DNA of 64,000 nucleotides from Trissonchulus latispiculum (Eukaryota; Nematoda; Enoplea; Enoplida; Ironidae): NCBI GenBank assembly GCA_030248195.1, contig JASAND010013541.1, forward strand, positions 51,871 to 115,870, read 5' to 3'. This document shows positions 15,001 to 21,186 of this stretch, piece after piece; positions within the stretch are counted from its first letter, which is position 1, and every line of letters begins with the position of its first letter. The notes beneath the pieces were generated by a model. That model ran no database searches and was not told where the DNA came from. It saw nothing but the letters and a program-made list of their open reading frames with translations. The position numbers and the translations under genes were made by a program.

Positions 15001-18000
15001 TTGTCACTTTTCCCCTGACACAAAAGTTCCCGCAGCCACTTCTTCGTTGAAAGGACCAACGCGAGGGGGGTCGGCGGAACACAGTACTTCAACCACCTCA
15101 AAGCAAGATTCCGCGGATTTCAGCACGATTACACATCCCCATTCCGCATTACACGTTTTCAATGTGTAAACTGTTCTACGTATGCATGTTTACACACAGT
15201 TCGCCATGTTGACAGTTCAGTCAGCCTTAAGGGAGAGGGCCATTTGATTTCCGTTGACGAAATTTGCAATTACGTTAAATTTGTGTTTTCGACACGACAC
15301 ATTGTACAACATTAATAATATGAAAATATAGTGTATATGATGTACCCGTTGCACCAAATCTGGTTTAATCTTATTTAGGCTAATTTAAATTCTGAGCGGA
15401 GGATCATGTCAAGTCTAGAATTAAAAAATTCTAACACATTTCTGAATTGCAAAATGACCAATCAAGGCACTGGCGGATCCTGAACTTGGTGACGGGGAGC
15501 GGCAAATCAGGAGGGTCTGTGGGCGGAGCCACCCGGAAGTTGAAGAAATTTTTTGTTTTTGAAACAAAATCGGTCTTCGGATATTTAATTCTTTTAATTT
15601 TGAAGAACTGAGAAGATTTTTTAGAAAACAACACATTTTTAGCAAAATACTTAGCAAAAACTTTCAAGTTTTTCTTTAGAAATGCAATAAGTACGCCGTT
15701 TAAAATTAGAAAAATCTGAATTAACATTAATGCCTGACTCATTCATTTGTACTTGGGTTGAAAGTTCTGTAACAGAGAATCAAACCGAAAGAAACTCTCT
15801 ATACTAACACATTATCTCATAGCTTCATAGATACAATCTTGTTTCCAAGTAATATTTTTTAAAGACAATCTTCAATCTGTTCAAACACCACACTTCCTCC
15901 AGTTTTTAAAAACTTTTCTTTACATTCTGTAAAATTCTCCTGTGATGGGATTAAACAGTTCAGGTGGTCTTCTTCTACGATCTGGGTATCGTCTCTGGCG
16001 TGGAGGGACGACATCGGCTGGAGGAACATCGGCTGGAGGACCAAAGTTCGCCTGAGGTGGGGCTTCAGCAACATCTGCCCCAATCAGGTCTAGGTCAGCA
16101 TAGCTGTCATCGTCTTCCATCACGGTGGTATGTGGAATCCGGGCTTTAGCCAATCTTCTCGCATTCCAGGTCTTCCCGTCACTCAATTGGAAGCTTTGTG
16201 GACCTTTAATCTTGACAACTTGCTTGGGTTTGGAAAATCTAGACTGACCTTTTGGGACGTGATCCTTTTTGCTCTTTACGAAGTCACCAACCTTTAACCC
16301 TTGGCTTCCGTTGTTCTTTGACTTTGTAGTTAGAGAAGCTGTTTCAGGCATCATCAGGTTAAGCTTGGTTCTCATGGGACGACCAAGCATTATTTCTGCC
16401 GGTGCTTTCCCAGTACTTGTATGAATTTCTTGTCGTAGAGCCTTGGTCGTATTCAACACTGCCTCGTCCCAAGTTTGACCTTCTATCATTAGGACTTGGA
16501 TCTTTTCTATTATAGCTCGATTCACTCTTTCTACCAAACCGTTGCTCTGGGGATTATATACTGCGGAAGTCTTGTGACGGATGTCTCTCTTCTGCAAATA
16601 ATCGTTGAATTCCTTGCTAACAAATTGGGGTCCGTTGTCTGACAAGATTTCTTCGGGTAATCCAAAGCGAGCAAAAGATATCTCGAGGAATCTGATAATC
16701 GTGGTTGAGTTGGTGTAGTTGCAATTCATCAACTCAATCCAACGGCTATGTTGATCAATGAGAACACCAGATACTGCTTGTGTGTTGGTGCCGTGGCGAA
16801 TGGTCCCATTATATCAATACTTAGCTTTTCCCATGGTCTGGATGGCCTTGATGAGACTTCTTGTGTTGAAGAAAATAACATTTTTGCGGATTTGTCACTC
16901 TCTTGGCAGATCCAGCAGTTTTGGACTAAAGAATCAACATCCTTGTTCATGTTGGGCCACCAATAAGACCCTCGAAGAACTGCTTTTGTTTTGGCAATTC
17001 CAGGATGATTTTCATGTGCCACCGCTAGAGCAGTCGATATCAAAGCTTTAGGCAAAACCAAACGGTGGTCGGAGCGTAATACGTAGTTGTTCCAGCAAGA
17101 AAGTTCATTGCGAATGGCGTAGAAGGGTTGAAGTTCTGGGGGTAGATTCTACTTTGTAGTCGTACGTAAGCAATCTTGCGTACCATCTTGATATTCGCAT
17201 CGGACGATGACCTTTACCCGAAGAGTTTAGTAGAATCGTCAACGCCTGGTGATCGGTTTTCAAGATTATCGACCGCCCCCATGTAAATGGGTGCCATCTC
17301 TCTAGGGCCCAAATACAGGCTAAGGCTTCACGTTCAGGAGTCGAAAACTTTCTCTGTTGAGGGGACAACGTTGTTGATGCAAACGCGATCACCCGTTCTT
17401 TTCCGTCTTGTATCTGAGATAAAACCGCGCCCAAACCATATGCTGATGCGTCGGTGGTTACAATCGTTTGAGCGTCAGGATCAAAATACGCCAATGCCGG
17501 TGATTGAAGGATTCTATCCTTTAGTTGTTTGAATGCACCCTCTTCTTTATCCGACCAGTGAAAAGGTGTACCTTCCCGTGTGAGATTTCGCAGAGGTTCA
17601 GCAATGGTGGTAAAGTCTGATACAAATCGGATGTAGAAACCACACATGTCTAGAAATTTTCTCACTGTTGCGCTATCAGTCGGGGAAGGAGCGTTACGTA
17701 TTGCTGATAAATTCTTTTCACTTGGCTTTATCCCTTCTGCTGATATGATATGGCCAAGAAATGGTATGGTGCTGACAGAAATGATAGCTTTGCTCAGTTC
17801 TAATCTCATGTTGTGTTTCTCTAGACGGCCAAGCACAGTATTTAGTCGTTCATCGTGTTCTGTTTGGTTTCGACCAGAAATTAAGATATCATCTTGATAC
17901 ACTATGATACCTGAAATTCCTGCCAGTACCAGCTGCATCATTTTCTGGCTGCTGACGATTTCAGACCCATCGGCAAGCGTCGAAATTGGAATAATCCTTC

Positions 18001-21000
18001 TTCTGTCAAGAAAGCCGTAAGGTGTCGACTTTCTTCCGCCAAAGGCAGCTGGAAATAAGCTTTAGTTAGGTCAAGCTTACTGAATACTTTTCCACCACGA
18101 ACCGTAGTAAAGACTTCATCTTGATTGGGCAAAGGAAATCTATCCGCTATGACGGACTGGTTCAGGGGTCTTAGATCACAGCAGATTCTGATTTTGCCGT
18201 TAGGTTTTACTACAGCAACCATTCCATGGACCCAGTCAGAAGCATCAATACGTTCGATCACACCATCCTTTTCTAAACTGCGCAACTCAGCGGAAACTTT
18301 TTCTTTCAGGGAAAGAGGAACTCTACGTAGTTTCTGGTTTGTTGGTTTTGCACCAGGAACTAGCTGTATCTTGTGGCAGAATGCTTTAATTTCTCCCATT
18401 GTATCACTGAATAGGAGAGGAAAGGCGGTTTGCAGTTTGTTTTGAAAGTTACAGTCAGTAGAGAGGACACTCAGGGTATGCCCATTAAGGTTCATCTTGA
18501 GAGCATTGAATAGTTCAAGTCCAAGTAAAGAATAGGTACCATCTACAACAAGGAATTCGGCTGAGGTAGACCTATTCTTAAATGTCACATTTGCTGTAAA
18601 GGAACCATAACTCTTTATTGGACTGTTCTGGTAATCTCGCAAACCAGTGCTGTTCTGCGTTAAAGGAAATGGTTGAAATTTGGACTTGTAAACAGACAAA
18701 GGTAGTAATGATTTCAGTGATCCACTGTCAACAATGAAAGAGTGCGTTAAAGTGAAATCGTTCTTTGTCGGAAAATATAGATCACATTTCACTGAAGCTT
18801 TCTTTTCGTCCTGAGTTTCGTTGGTTTGTAGAACTGTAACCTCGTTGCTTTCAGTTGTCGGTTGGTCCGGTTCCTCGTTTTGAACCAGGTGAACATTCCT
18901 GCGTTTTTTCTGTAAGCAAACGCTTTCATAGTGTCCGATTCTGTTACAAAAATGACACTTTTAATGAGTTGCTGGGCATGCTTGCTTGTTTTTGACGTGA
19001 TCACCACCACATCTGAGGCATTTTCCTTTCAAGCTGTCGTTAGGTTTTCTTTGTCTTTTGTAAGGGGGTTGGAGCTTTCTGGCTTTTACGGCATTGACTT
19101 GATATGATGTTGACTGTTTGCCGTCAATCAATTCTTTAGCTTCGGCTGATGCTTTTTCGATCATTTGAGCCAAAGAAACCGCTCGTTCGATAGTTAAATT
19201 TGGCTCTAGCAGTAGTCGTTCTTTAGTTCTTTGATTTGAAATTCCGTCAACAAACTGATCACGCATCTGATCAGATTGAGTGTCACCGAAATCACAGGTG
19301 GTTGCCAAATGGCACAAGTCACTATAGTACTGTGAAACGGTTTGATGGTCTTTCTGACGGCAGTGTCTGAACCGATGTCGAGTGGCTACAATGTTAGTTT
19401 TGGGCTGGTAATGTTGTTCCAGAAGTTGTAGCGCTTGATCGTAGGTACCGTTGAGTTGGACAACACCATTGTTGTTTTGAGGTAACAGAGTTTTAAAGAC
19501 TCTGTGTGCCTCAGTTCCAATGCAATTAAGTAGAATTGCTGTCTTTCTGCGATCAGGCAGTTCATCGGATCCAGTTGCTACCATGAAAGTTTCGAATCTT
19601 TCTTTCCAAAGATTCCAAGGCAAAGACGGGTTTCCCGGCGTTTCCAGGAAAGGCGCAGGAGGCCTTAACGTTTCCATCGTCGCCATGTGTAATAGAGAAT
19701 CAAACCAAAAGAAACTCTCTATACTAACACATTATCTCATAGCTTCATAGATACAATCTTGTTTCCAAGTAATATTTTTTAAAGACAATCTTCAATCTGT
19801 TCAAACACCACAAGTTCATCTCCGCAGTTACTCAAGATAACTCAATGTTCGGCTGTACTTCCAGGGATGCGTGCTACCACGGAACTGACAGATCTGCTCG
19901 CCACTCTCTATACTATAAAGTGTTGTTACCTAACCTTCACCCTATTCTTTTCAATTTTATTGATACCGAATAACTTACCTGATGAGCGTAGGACATGAAC
20001 CAAGTTACATTCAACTTTGAGCCTGATTTGAGCAGAGTTCTGGTGCCTAGAAAACAAAAGCGATTGCTTCACTCTAGTTTTTAACTTCTTGTCTTGATCT
20101 CTGACAAGAACTGAACTGCGAACAAGCTCATTCAACAAACTTGATACATGAAGCACGGGCGTTTCAAATTGTGGAATGAAAAGATTAATTTATCACTAAT
20201 TGTTTCAATCTAAATAAATATTTTCCCATAAACGATTGCGATTTCTGAGTGAATTTACAAAGTCGGTTAATTGTGACAACACAATACTTTATATTGCATT
20301 CTTATGTAAGAAAGAATTATGACGACAATATAGCTTATGCAGTTTGACCAGAGACTGCTTTCCTGCAATTTTTTCGCAGCAAAGAAACAAGTTACTTCTT
20401 TTCTTTTTTTTCAAGTCCATTCGCATGAGCGAAATTTCTATCTGAGTTGATCATAAGGTTAACTATGAATTAGGTCTACAACTTCTTTTCTTCTTGAGGA
20501 GGTCACTTGAAACAACTATTATTGTAATTTCAGCCCTCTAATGTAACTACAAACTAGCATTGAATCACCCATTACAAAAACTTTAACAGTCACCATCCGA
20601 GAATGTCCCGAATTGTGCAATTTGCGTTGGAGAAATAATTTACGGCAGAAACAACGAAGTTGAACAGCACACGAAGAGAAGAATCTTTTTCTTCAAAAAG
20701 CATTGAATAAGTTAAATTTTTTCTTTATAAACCTACTGTATCAAATTTTGGTTGACGACATTTTTATGTGTGACATGATTTGATATAATCATACGCTAGT
20801 AAACTTGTCTTGTCCTTAGCTGAAATTAACAAATAACATACAGTAACCTTGTTGGAATTATGGCAAGAGCGAAAACGCCAACAAAGCTTTCCCTGAAGTT
20901 CTAAACCTCCTCATAAGTTATCATAAAGAGTTCTTGGGACCCGAGTTCTTCAGCACATAACTGATTTTCTACAGTACTTAGTCATAATTTGTAGTTTTAA

Positions 21001-21186
21001 CTCCCTACCTGCATTAACAGGCGGTTTTGGAACACCACAAGGTCCCTGTGTTCGAATGTTGTCGAGGAAATCCAAATCAGGATATCTGGCCGGTGGGTAT
21101 GTAAGTCTTACATGGCCCGAAGAAAAATTAAACAACAGCAGACAGCACAAAAGAGTAATAAAGTTTAAAAGTGATAAACTAATCAT
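1..21186 (-). CDS. Secreted LPMO-EGF-LDLa-DOMON mosaic protein gene (12 exons, 3' end outside window)
   Basis: Exons, in transcript order: 21186-21009, 20046-19979, 13313-13228, 12504-12371, 11615-11523, 11363-11241, 6939-6547, 6244-6122, 2363-2193, 950-570, 327-131, 11-1. Summed lengths give phases 1,0,2,1,1,1,1,1,1,1,0 that match at every junction without a stop, giving 652 residues so far. Domains: signal peptide 1-24; LPMO-like copper domain 25-155 with His25 and His81 as candidate histidine brace; 4-Cys EGF-like 156-186; 6-Cys EGF 187-227; Ser/Thr/Pro/Glu stalk 228-358; LDLa 359-399; LDLa about 419-454; second stalk 457-583; DOMON from about 586, continuing off the edge. The ATG at 21186 is chosen because it yields a signal peptide ending directly before His. 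Extra exons may be hidden in introns of 3.7-6.7 kb. Function, by inference: extracellular oxidative cleavage or binding of chitin-like glycans, with DOMON as possible electron donor. A non-catalytic copper-binding role is the alternative. Confidence 0.82.
131..327 (-). CDS. Exon 11: DOMON domain, N-terminal half
   Basis: Encodes [14 protein letters not shown], then [20 protein letters not shown] and [13 protein letters not shown]. The strand pattern ending G-(I/V)-G-F-S-x-x-x-x-M is diagnostic of DOMON domains. The Met in this position is the axial heme ligand in heme-binding members such as the CDH cytochrome. Donor CAAATG|GTATGG, phase 0. Confidence 0.85.
570..950 (-). CDS. Exon 10: second linker before DOMON
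   Basis: A 381-nt exon from acceptor AGTTTCAG to donor ATTG|GTAAAA. It encodes an acidic start ([15 protein letters not shown]) and then a Pro/Val/Thr-rich linker with low complexity and an N-T-T sequon. No known domain is visible. It is phase 1 on both sides, and the first codon of the next exon is completed in frame. Confidence 0.75.
1059..1811. mobile_element. hAT-type non-autonomous element with GGCCGG subterminal repeats
   Basis: It has terminal inverted repeats TAGTATTTGAAGCCGGC and GCCGGCCTCAAACACTA, flanked by identical 8-bp duplications CATGCAAC (1051-1058 and 1812-1819). Both ends continue into clusters of GGCCGGCC. There is no coding potential. The 8-bp duplication and TAG-start TIR fit hAT. 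It lies in intron 9 of the LPMO gene. Confidence 0.85.
2096..2178. mobile_element. 83-bp palindromic element with CCAAGAGT ends
   Basis: It starts CCAAGAGTCCATAA and ends TTATGCACTCTTGG, flanked by TAACA on both sides (2091-2095, 2179-2183). The ends match two other loci in this window (56520-57077 and 39433-39873). The superfamily is not assigned; the duplication length is 5 bp. Confidence 0.7.
2193..2363 (-). CDS. Exon 9: LDL-receptor class A domain 2
   Basis: Encodes a short linker, then [19 protein letters not shown] and [17 protein letters not shown], a textbook LDLa repeat with all six Cys and the calcium cage. Acceptor TCTTTAG, donor CCTG|GTAGGC. A small palindromic element (2096-2178) ends 14 bp downstream of the splice donor. 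Confidence 0.9.
3830..4150. repeat. Dispersed repeat, second copy at 53150-53465
   Basis: The stretch beginning GGTCACCTCGCAA and ending with TTTACTTTGATATGTTGGCTAAC is clearly similar, with small indels, to 53150-53465. Both copies are on the plus strand, and the left copy directly abuts the foldback element. No coding potential is evident. Confidence 0.75.
4188..5446. mobile_element. Foldback element: 1.26-kb palindrome
   Basis: The left arm (about 4188-4715) and right arm (about 4910-5446) are inverted copies over about 530 bp, diverged by scattered substitutions. For example, the ends read CCTACTAAAGGTTTGCCCCGAC and GTCGGGGCAAGTC...AGTAG. A spacer of about 200 bp separates them. The outer ends carry poly-C/poly-G plus CTTAAG. 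No ORF of note. It is in intron 8 of the LPMO gene. Confidence 0.8.
6122..6244 (-). CDS. Exon 8: LDL-receptor class A domain 1
   Basis: Encodes a complete six-Cys LDLa module from [16 protein letters not shown] through [16 protein letters not shown]. The acidic D-x-x-x-D-C-x-D-x-S-D-E calcium cage is intact. Acceptor ATTGTAG, donor GCA|GTACGT, phase 1. Confidence 0.9.
6547..6939 (-). CDS. Exon 7: acidic Ser/Thr/Pro/Glu stalk
   Basis: A 393-nt exon between acceptor TTATTGTAG and donor GCAG|GTTTTA. After [12 protein letters not shown] it becomes a mucin-like acidic stretch with [10 protein letters not shown] repeats and many Thr/Ser/Pro. It is probably an extended O-glycosylated linker separating the EGF and LDLa modules. 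The slightly weak donor (GTTTTA) is chosen because it restores phase 1 into the LDLa exon. Confidence 0.75.
7182..7879. mobile_element. hAT-like element, CAGAGCTGGAAGTGGGTCA family, copy 1
   Basis: It starts CAGAGCTGGAAGTGGGTCA and ends TGACCCACTTACGGCTCTG. It has ACCCG/CGGGT motifs inside both ends and shares internal sequence with the copy at 38630-39374, including the CCCTACCCAC-TTGATCCATAC stretch and the central GAA-loop hairpin at 7724-7738. No matching 8-bp duplication remains (CGCTTCAT left, AGTTATAT right), so the insertion is older or rearranged. Confidence 0.75.
7951..8499. mobile_element. Non-autonomous element with ~90-bp terminal inverted repeats
   Basis: The arms read inward AAAGAAGAGTAAGCCACTAG and, from the other side, GAAGAAGACTAAGCCACTAG. 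They continue as inverted copies through TTCTTGGCATTGC to GAATGTTCC. The centre has several copies of CCCCACCAAACGGGG in both orientations. Exact ends and target duplication are unclear because the flanks are TA-rich. Confidence 0.7.
9038..9744. mobile_element. Element with GTTAGGGCAC subterminal repeats
   Basis: The ends CCCATTAGGGCACT and AGTGCCCTAATGGG are perfect inverted repeats. Three or more further copies of GTTAGGGCAC or its complement lie within 100 bp of each end. It interrupts a dispersed repeat whose GGTCGAAA motif is also seen near 4808. No target duplication found; no ORF. Confidence 0.7.
9842..10670. mobile_element. hAT-type non-autonomous element with GGCCC arrays
   Basis: TIRs TAGAGATGAGATCAGGGCC and GGCCCTGATCTCGTCTCTA; 8-bp duplication AACCAGAC at 9834-9841 and 10671-10678. 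Arrays of CGGCC/GGCCC fill about 150 bp inside each end. The middle is AT-rich and non-coding. Confidence 0.88.
11241..11363 (-). CDS. Exon 6: EGF-like domain
   Basis: A full six-cysteine EGF module (Cys189, 195, 201, 214, 216, 225) beginning [15 protein letters not shown] and ending GHNCEK. The opening D-E-C resembles calcium-binding EGF domains, but the complete calcium consensus is not evident. Symmetric phase-1 exon with acceptor TTTTTAG and donor AAAT|GTAAGC. Confidence 0.85.
11523..11615 (-). CDS. Exon 5: four-cysteine EGF-like module
   Basis: Encodes [19 protein letters not shown] then ...SGKFC. The C-x10-C-x-C-x8-C spacing with the central C-x-C resembles teneurin/integrin-type EGF repeats. 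The exon is phase 1 to phase 1, as typical for shuffled extracellular modules. Acceptor TTTCAG and donor AAAG|GTAAAG. Confidence 0.8.
11725..11905. repeat. Imperfect palindrome (foldback) with central GC hairpin
   Basis: TGCATTCAGAGATT on the left is mirrored by AATCTCTGAATGCA on the right, and the centre forms a stem of GTGGCAC and GTGCCAC arms around GCGCGAAGCGC. It is in intron 4 of the LPMO gene and is probably a small foldback element. Confidence 0.6.
12020..12200. repeat. Cluster of short inverted repeats
   Basis: There are three nested or adjacent stems. GCTGGGAGGCCT pairs with AGGCCTCCCAGC. GTGTGCAGCTGAGCT pairs with AGCTCAGCTGCACAC. The near-perfect palindrome GTGCACCGTGCG with AATAAGT/ACTTAT then CGCACGGTGCAC lies at about 12152-12190. 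The cluster is in intron 4 and resembles a foldback element. Confidence 0.6.
12371..12504 (-). CDS. Exon 4: LPMO C-terminal part
   Basis: Encodes ECPNC then ...[17 protein letters not shown]. The C-x-x-C pair and the (F/Y)-x-x-CADI-x-I block are the C-terminal signature of chitin-binding-type-4/LPMO domains. Phe145 is the likely aromatic axial residue near copper. With Cys50 there are four Cys (50, 125, 128, 148), enough for two disulfides. The donor is AAAG|GTAAGCC, phase 1. Confidence 0.85.
13081..13128. repeat. Two-copy 23-bp tandem repeat
   Basis: TTATATTTATGGTTACAATC occurs twice in direct succession in intron 3. No other feature is seen in this intron. Confidence 0.6.
13228..13313 (-). 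CDS. Exon 3: LPMO core strand
   Basis: An 86-nt exon with acceptor GTTTTAG and donor CAAC|GTAAGC. It encodes [20 protein letters not shown] and onward to AVNNA. The GG-(F/Y)-x-x-ELL strand directly after the second His is characteristic of LPMO_10/AA15-type domains. The phase 0 start and phase 2 end match the neighbours exactly. Confidence 0.85.
14211..14480 (-). pseudogene. CxC cysteine-rich tail of the same transposon protein
   Basis: The minus-strand frame ending at TGA 14213-14211 encodes [22 protein letters not shown]3-KCH. This tesmin/CxC-like pattern forms the C-terminus of several transposon proteins of this kind. Upstream in frame is [20 protein letters not shown]. It is probably the end of the decayed Ginger-like ORF. 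Confidence 0.55.
14684..14866 (-). pseudogene. Integrase C-terminal fragment (GDxVxxKIPxVDR motif)
   Basis: The fragment reads [20 protein letters not shown]. The G-D-x-V-x-x-x-I-P-x-V-D-R block is, from memory of the family, found after the integrase core in KRBA2/SCAND3-like proteins derived from Ginger transposons. The frame is broken from the Cys-rich tail that follows at 14211-14313. Confidence 0.5.
15469..15720. mobile_element. Partial copy of the 39470-39863 element
   Basis: The stretch beginning CACTGGCGGATCC matches, in reverse orientation, the right end and interior of the hAT-like element at 39470-39863, including GAAGAAATTTTTTGTTTTTG and AAATGCAATAA. The other end is missing. Confidence 0.65.
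15768..15892 (-). repeat. 3' LTR (125 bp)
   Basis: Begins TGTGGTGTTTG on the minus strand and ends TTACA. It differs from the 5' LTR at two visible positions. Confidence 0.92.
15920..16732 (-). pseudogene. pol segment 4: integrase catalytic core and C-terminus
   Basis: Contains the second core Asp (LSDNGPQF) and the Glu ([14 protein letters not shown]). An SH3-like tail ([11 protein letters not shown]) and a Pro/Arg-rich end follow. The stop lies about 25 bp before the 3' LTR. The first core Asp lies in the shifted frame just upstream. Confidence 0.85.
16729..17061 (-). pseudogene. pol segment 3: integrase HHCC zinc-binding domain
   Basis: Shows H-x3-H ([12 protein letters not shown]) and C-x2-C (CWICQ) around [10 protein letters not shown], the integrase N-terminal domain. 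The frame shifts near QYLVF, just before the DDE core. Confidence 0.85.
17105..17941 (-). pseudogene. pol segment 2: RT catalytic part and RNase H
   Basis: Carries the RT catalytic VYQDDI, the GH-x-I thumb motif and RNase H motifs ([15 protein letters not shown], the E in [18 protein letters not shown]). It ends early: the link to integrase has lost a block of sequence and the frame, right after KVESTP. Confidence 0.85.
17938..18792 (-). pseudogene. pol segment 1: aspartic protease and N-terminal reverse transcriptase
   Basis: Contains the protease active site [12 protein letters not shown] and then RT fingers/palm motifs ([39 protein letters not shown]). In frame upstream it joins the second zinc knuckle. 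The frame is lost just after [10 protein letters not shown] by a small deletion, before the YxDD motif. Confidence 0.85.
18961..19686 (-). CDS. gag-like ORF of the LTR element, ending in an in-frame stop
   Basis: 241 codons from an ATG one base downstream of the 5' LTR. It has a capsid-like region with [12 protein letters not shown] near the start. The C-terminus has a CLRCGGDH...C zinc-knuckle-like motif and then a TAA. Directly after the TAA, in the same frame, comes a canonical CCHC knuckle (CHFC...H....C). The stop therefore splits a pair of nucleocapsid knuckles, and is either a nonsense mutation or a readthrough site. Confidence 0.8.
   Translation of the reverse strand: MATMETLRPPAPFLETPGNPSLPWNLWKERFETFMVATGSDELPDRRKTAILLNCIGTEAHRVFKTLLPQNNNGVVQLNGTYDQALQLLEQHYQPKTNIVATRHRFRHCRQKDHQTVSQYYSDLCHLATTCDFGDTQSDQMRDQFVDGISNQRTKERLLLEPNLTIERAVSLAQMIEKASAEAKELIDGKQSTSYQVNAVKARKLQPPYKRQRKPNDSLKGKCLRCGGDHVKNKQACPATH
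19688..19812 (-). repeat. 5' LTR (125 bp)
   Basis: Same ends and length as the 3' copy. The gag ATG lies one base past its inner end, so a primer-binding site starting TGG (two bases past the LTR) would overlap the start codon. Confidence 0.92.
19979..20046 (-). CDS. Exon 2: LPMO middle, with second histidine
   Basis: A 68-nt exon between acceptor TTTCTAG and donor CAG|GTAAGT. It completes the split Gly60 and encodes [22 protein letters not shown]. The V-T-W...H pattern is where LPMO families place the second histidine of the copper brace, so His81 is the candidate. N72-V-T is a glycosylation sequon. The exon is separated from exon 3 by a 6.7-kb intron that contains the LTR retrotransposon. 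Confidence 0.85.
20047..21008 (-). other. Intron 1 of the LPMO gene
   Basis: A 962-bp AT-rich intron between the signal-peptide exon and exon 2. No repeat, element or further exon seen. Confidence 0.6.
21009..21186 (-). CDS. Exon 1: signal peptide and LPMO N-terminus (His1)
   Basis: The ATG at 21186 opens a hydrophobic leader ([20 protein letters not shown]...) ending FSSG, so signal peptidase would expose [10 protein letters not shown]. An N-terminal His of the mature chain is the defining feature of LPMOs, where it chelates copper through both the amino group and the side chain. It is followed by the P-P-A-R and GPCG-VP motifs; Cys50 probably forms a disulfide. The donor is ATGCAG|GTAGGG, leaving phase 1. 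Confidence 0.85.

Larger units (their letters stand above)
13373..15294 (-). mobile_element. Decayed DNA transposon, Ginger/KRBA2-like, long TIRs
   Basis: The ends TGTCGAAAACACAAATTTAA and its inverse at 15270-15294 are inverted repeats. Inverted similarity continues irregularly for about 200 bp (e.g. GTGTAAACATAC on the left, GTATGCATGTTTACAC on the right). Between them lie minus-strand coding remnants typical of integrase-derived Ginger/KRBA2/SCAND3-type proteins. TGT-start ends fit Ginger. The expected 4-bp target duplication is not seen. It is in intron 2 of the LPMO gene. Confidence 0.55.
15768..19812 (-). mobile_element. Ty3/gypsy-type LTR retrotransposon, 4045 bp
   Basis: There are two 125-bp LTRs (TGT...ACA) differing at only two positions that I can see. 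Identical 5-bp duplications AGTTC sit at 15763-15767 and 19813-19817. Order on the minus strand is gag, protease, reverse transcriptase, RNase H, integrase, i.e. the Ty3/gypsy order, with no env. A purine tract (GGAGGAAG, 15893-15900) precedes the 3' LTR. Coding is interrupted by one stop and three frameshifts. It is inserted in intron 2 of the LPMO gene in the same orientation as the gene. Confidence 0.93.

Noticed and set aside
15763..19817. Endogenous retrovirus with env
   Set aside because: The integrase frame ends about 25 bp before the 3' LTR, leaving no room for an envelope gene.
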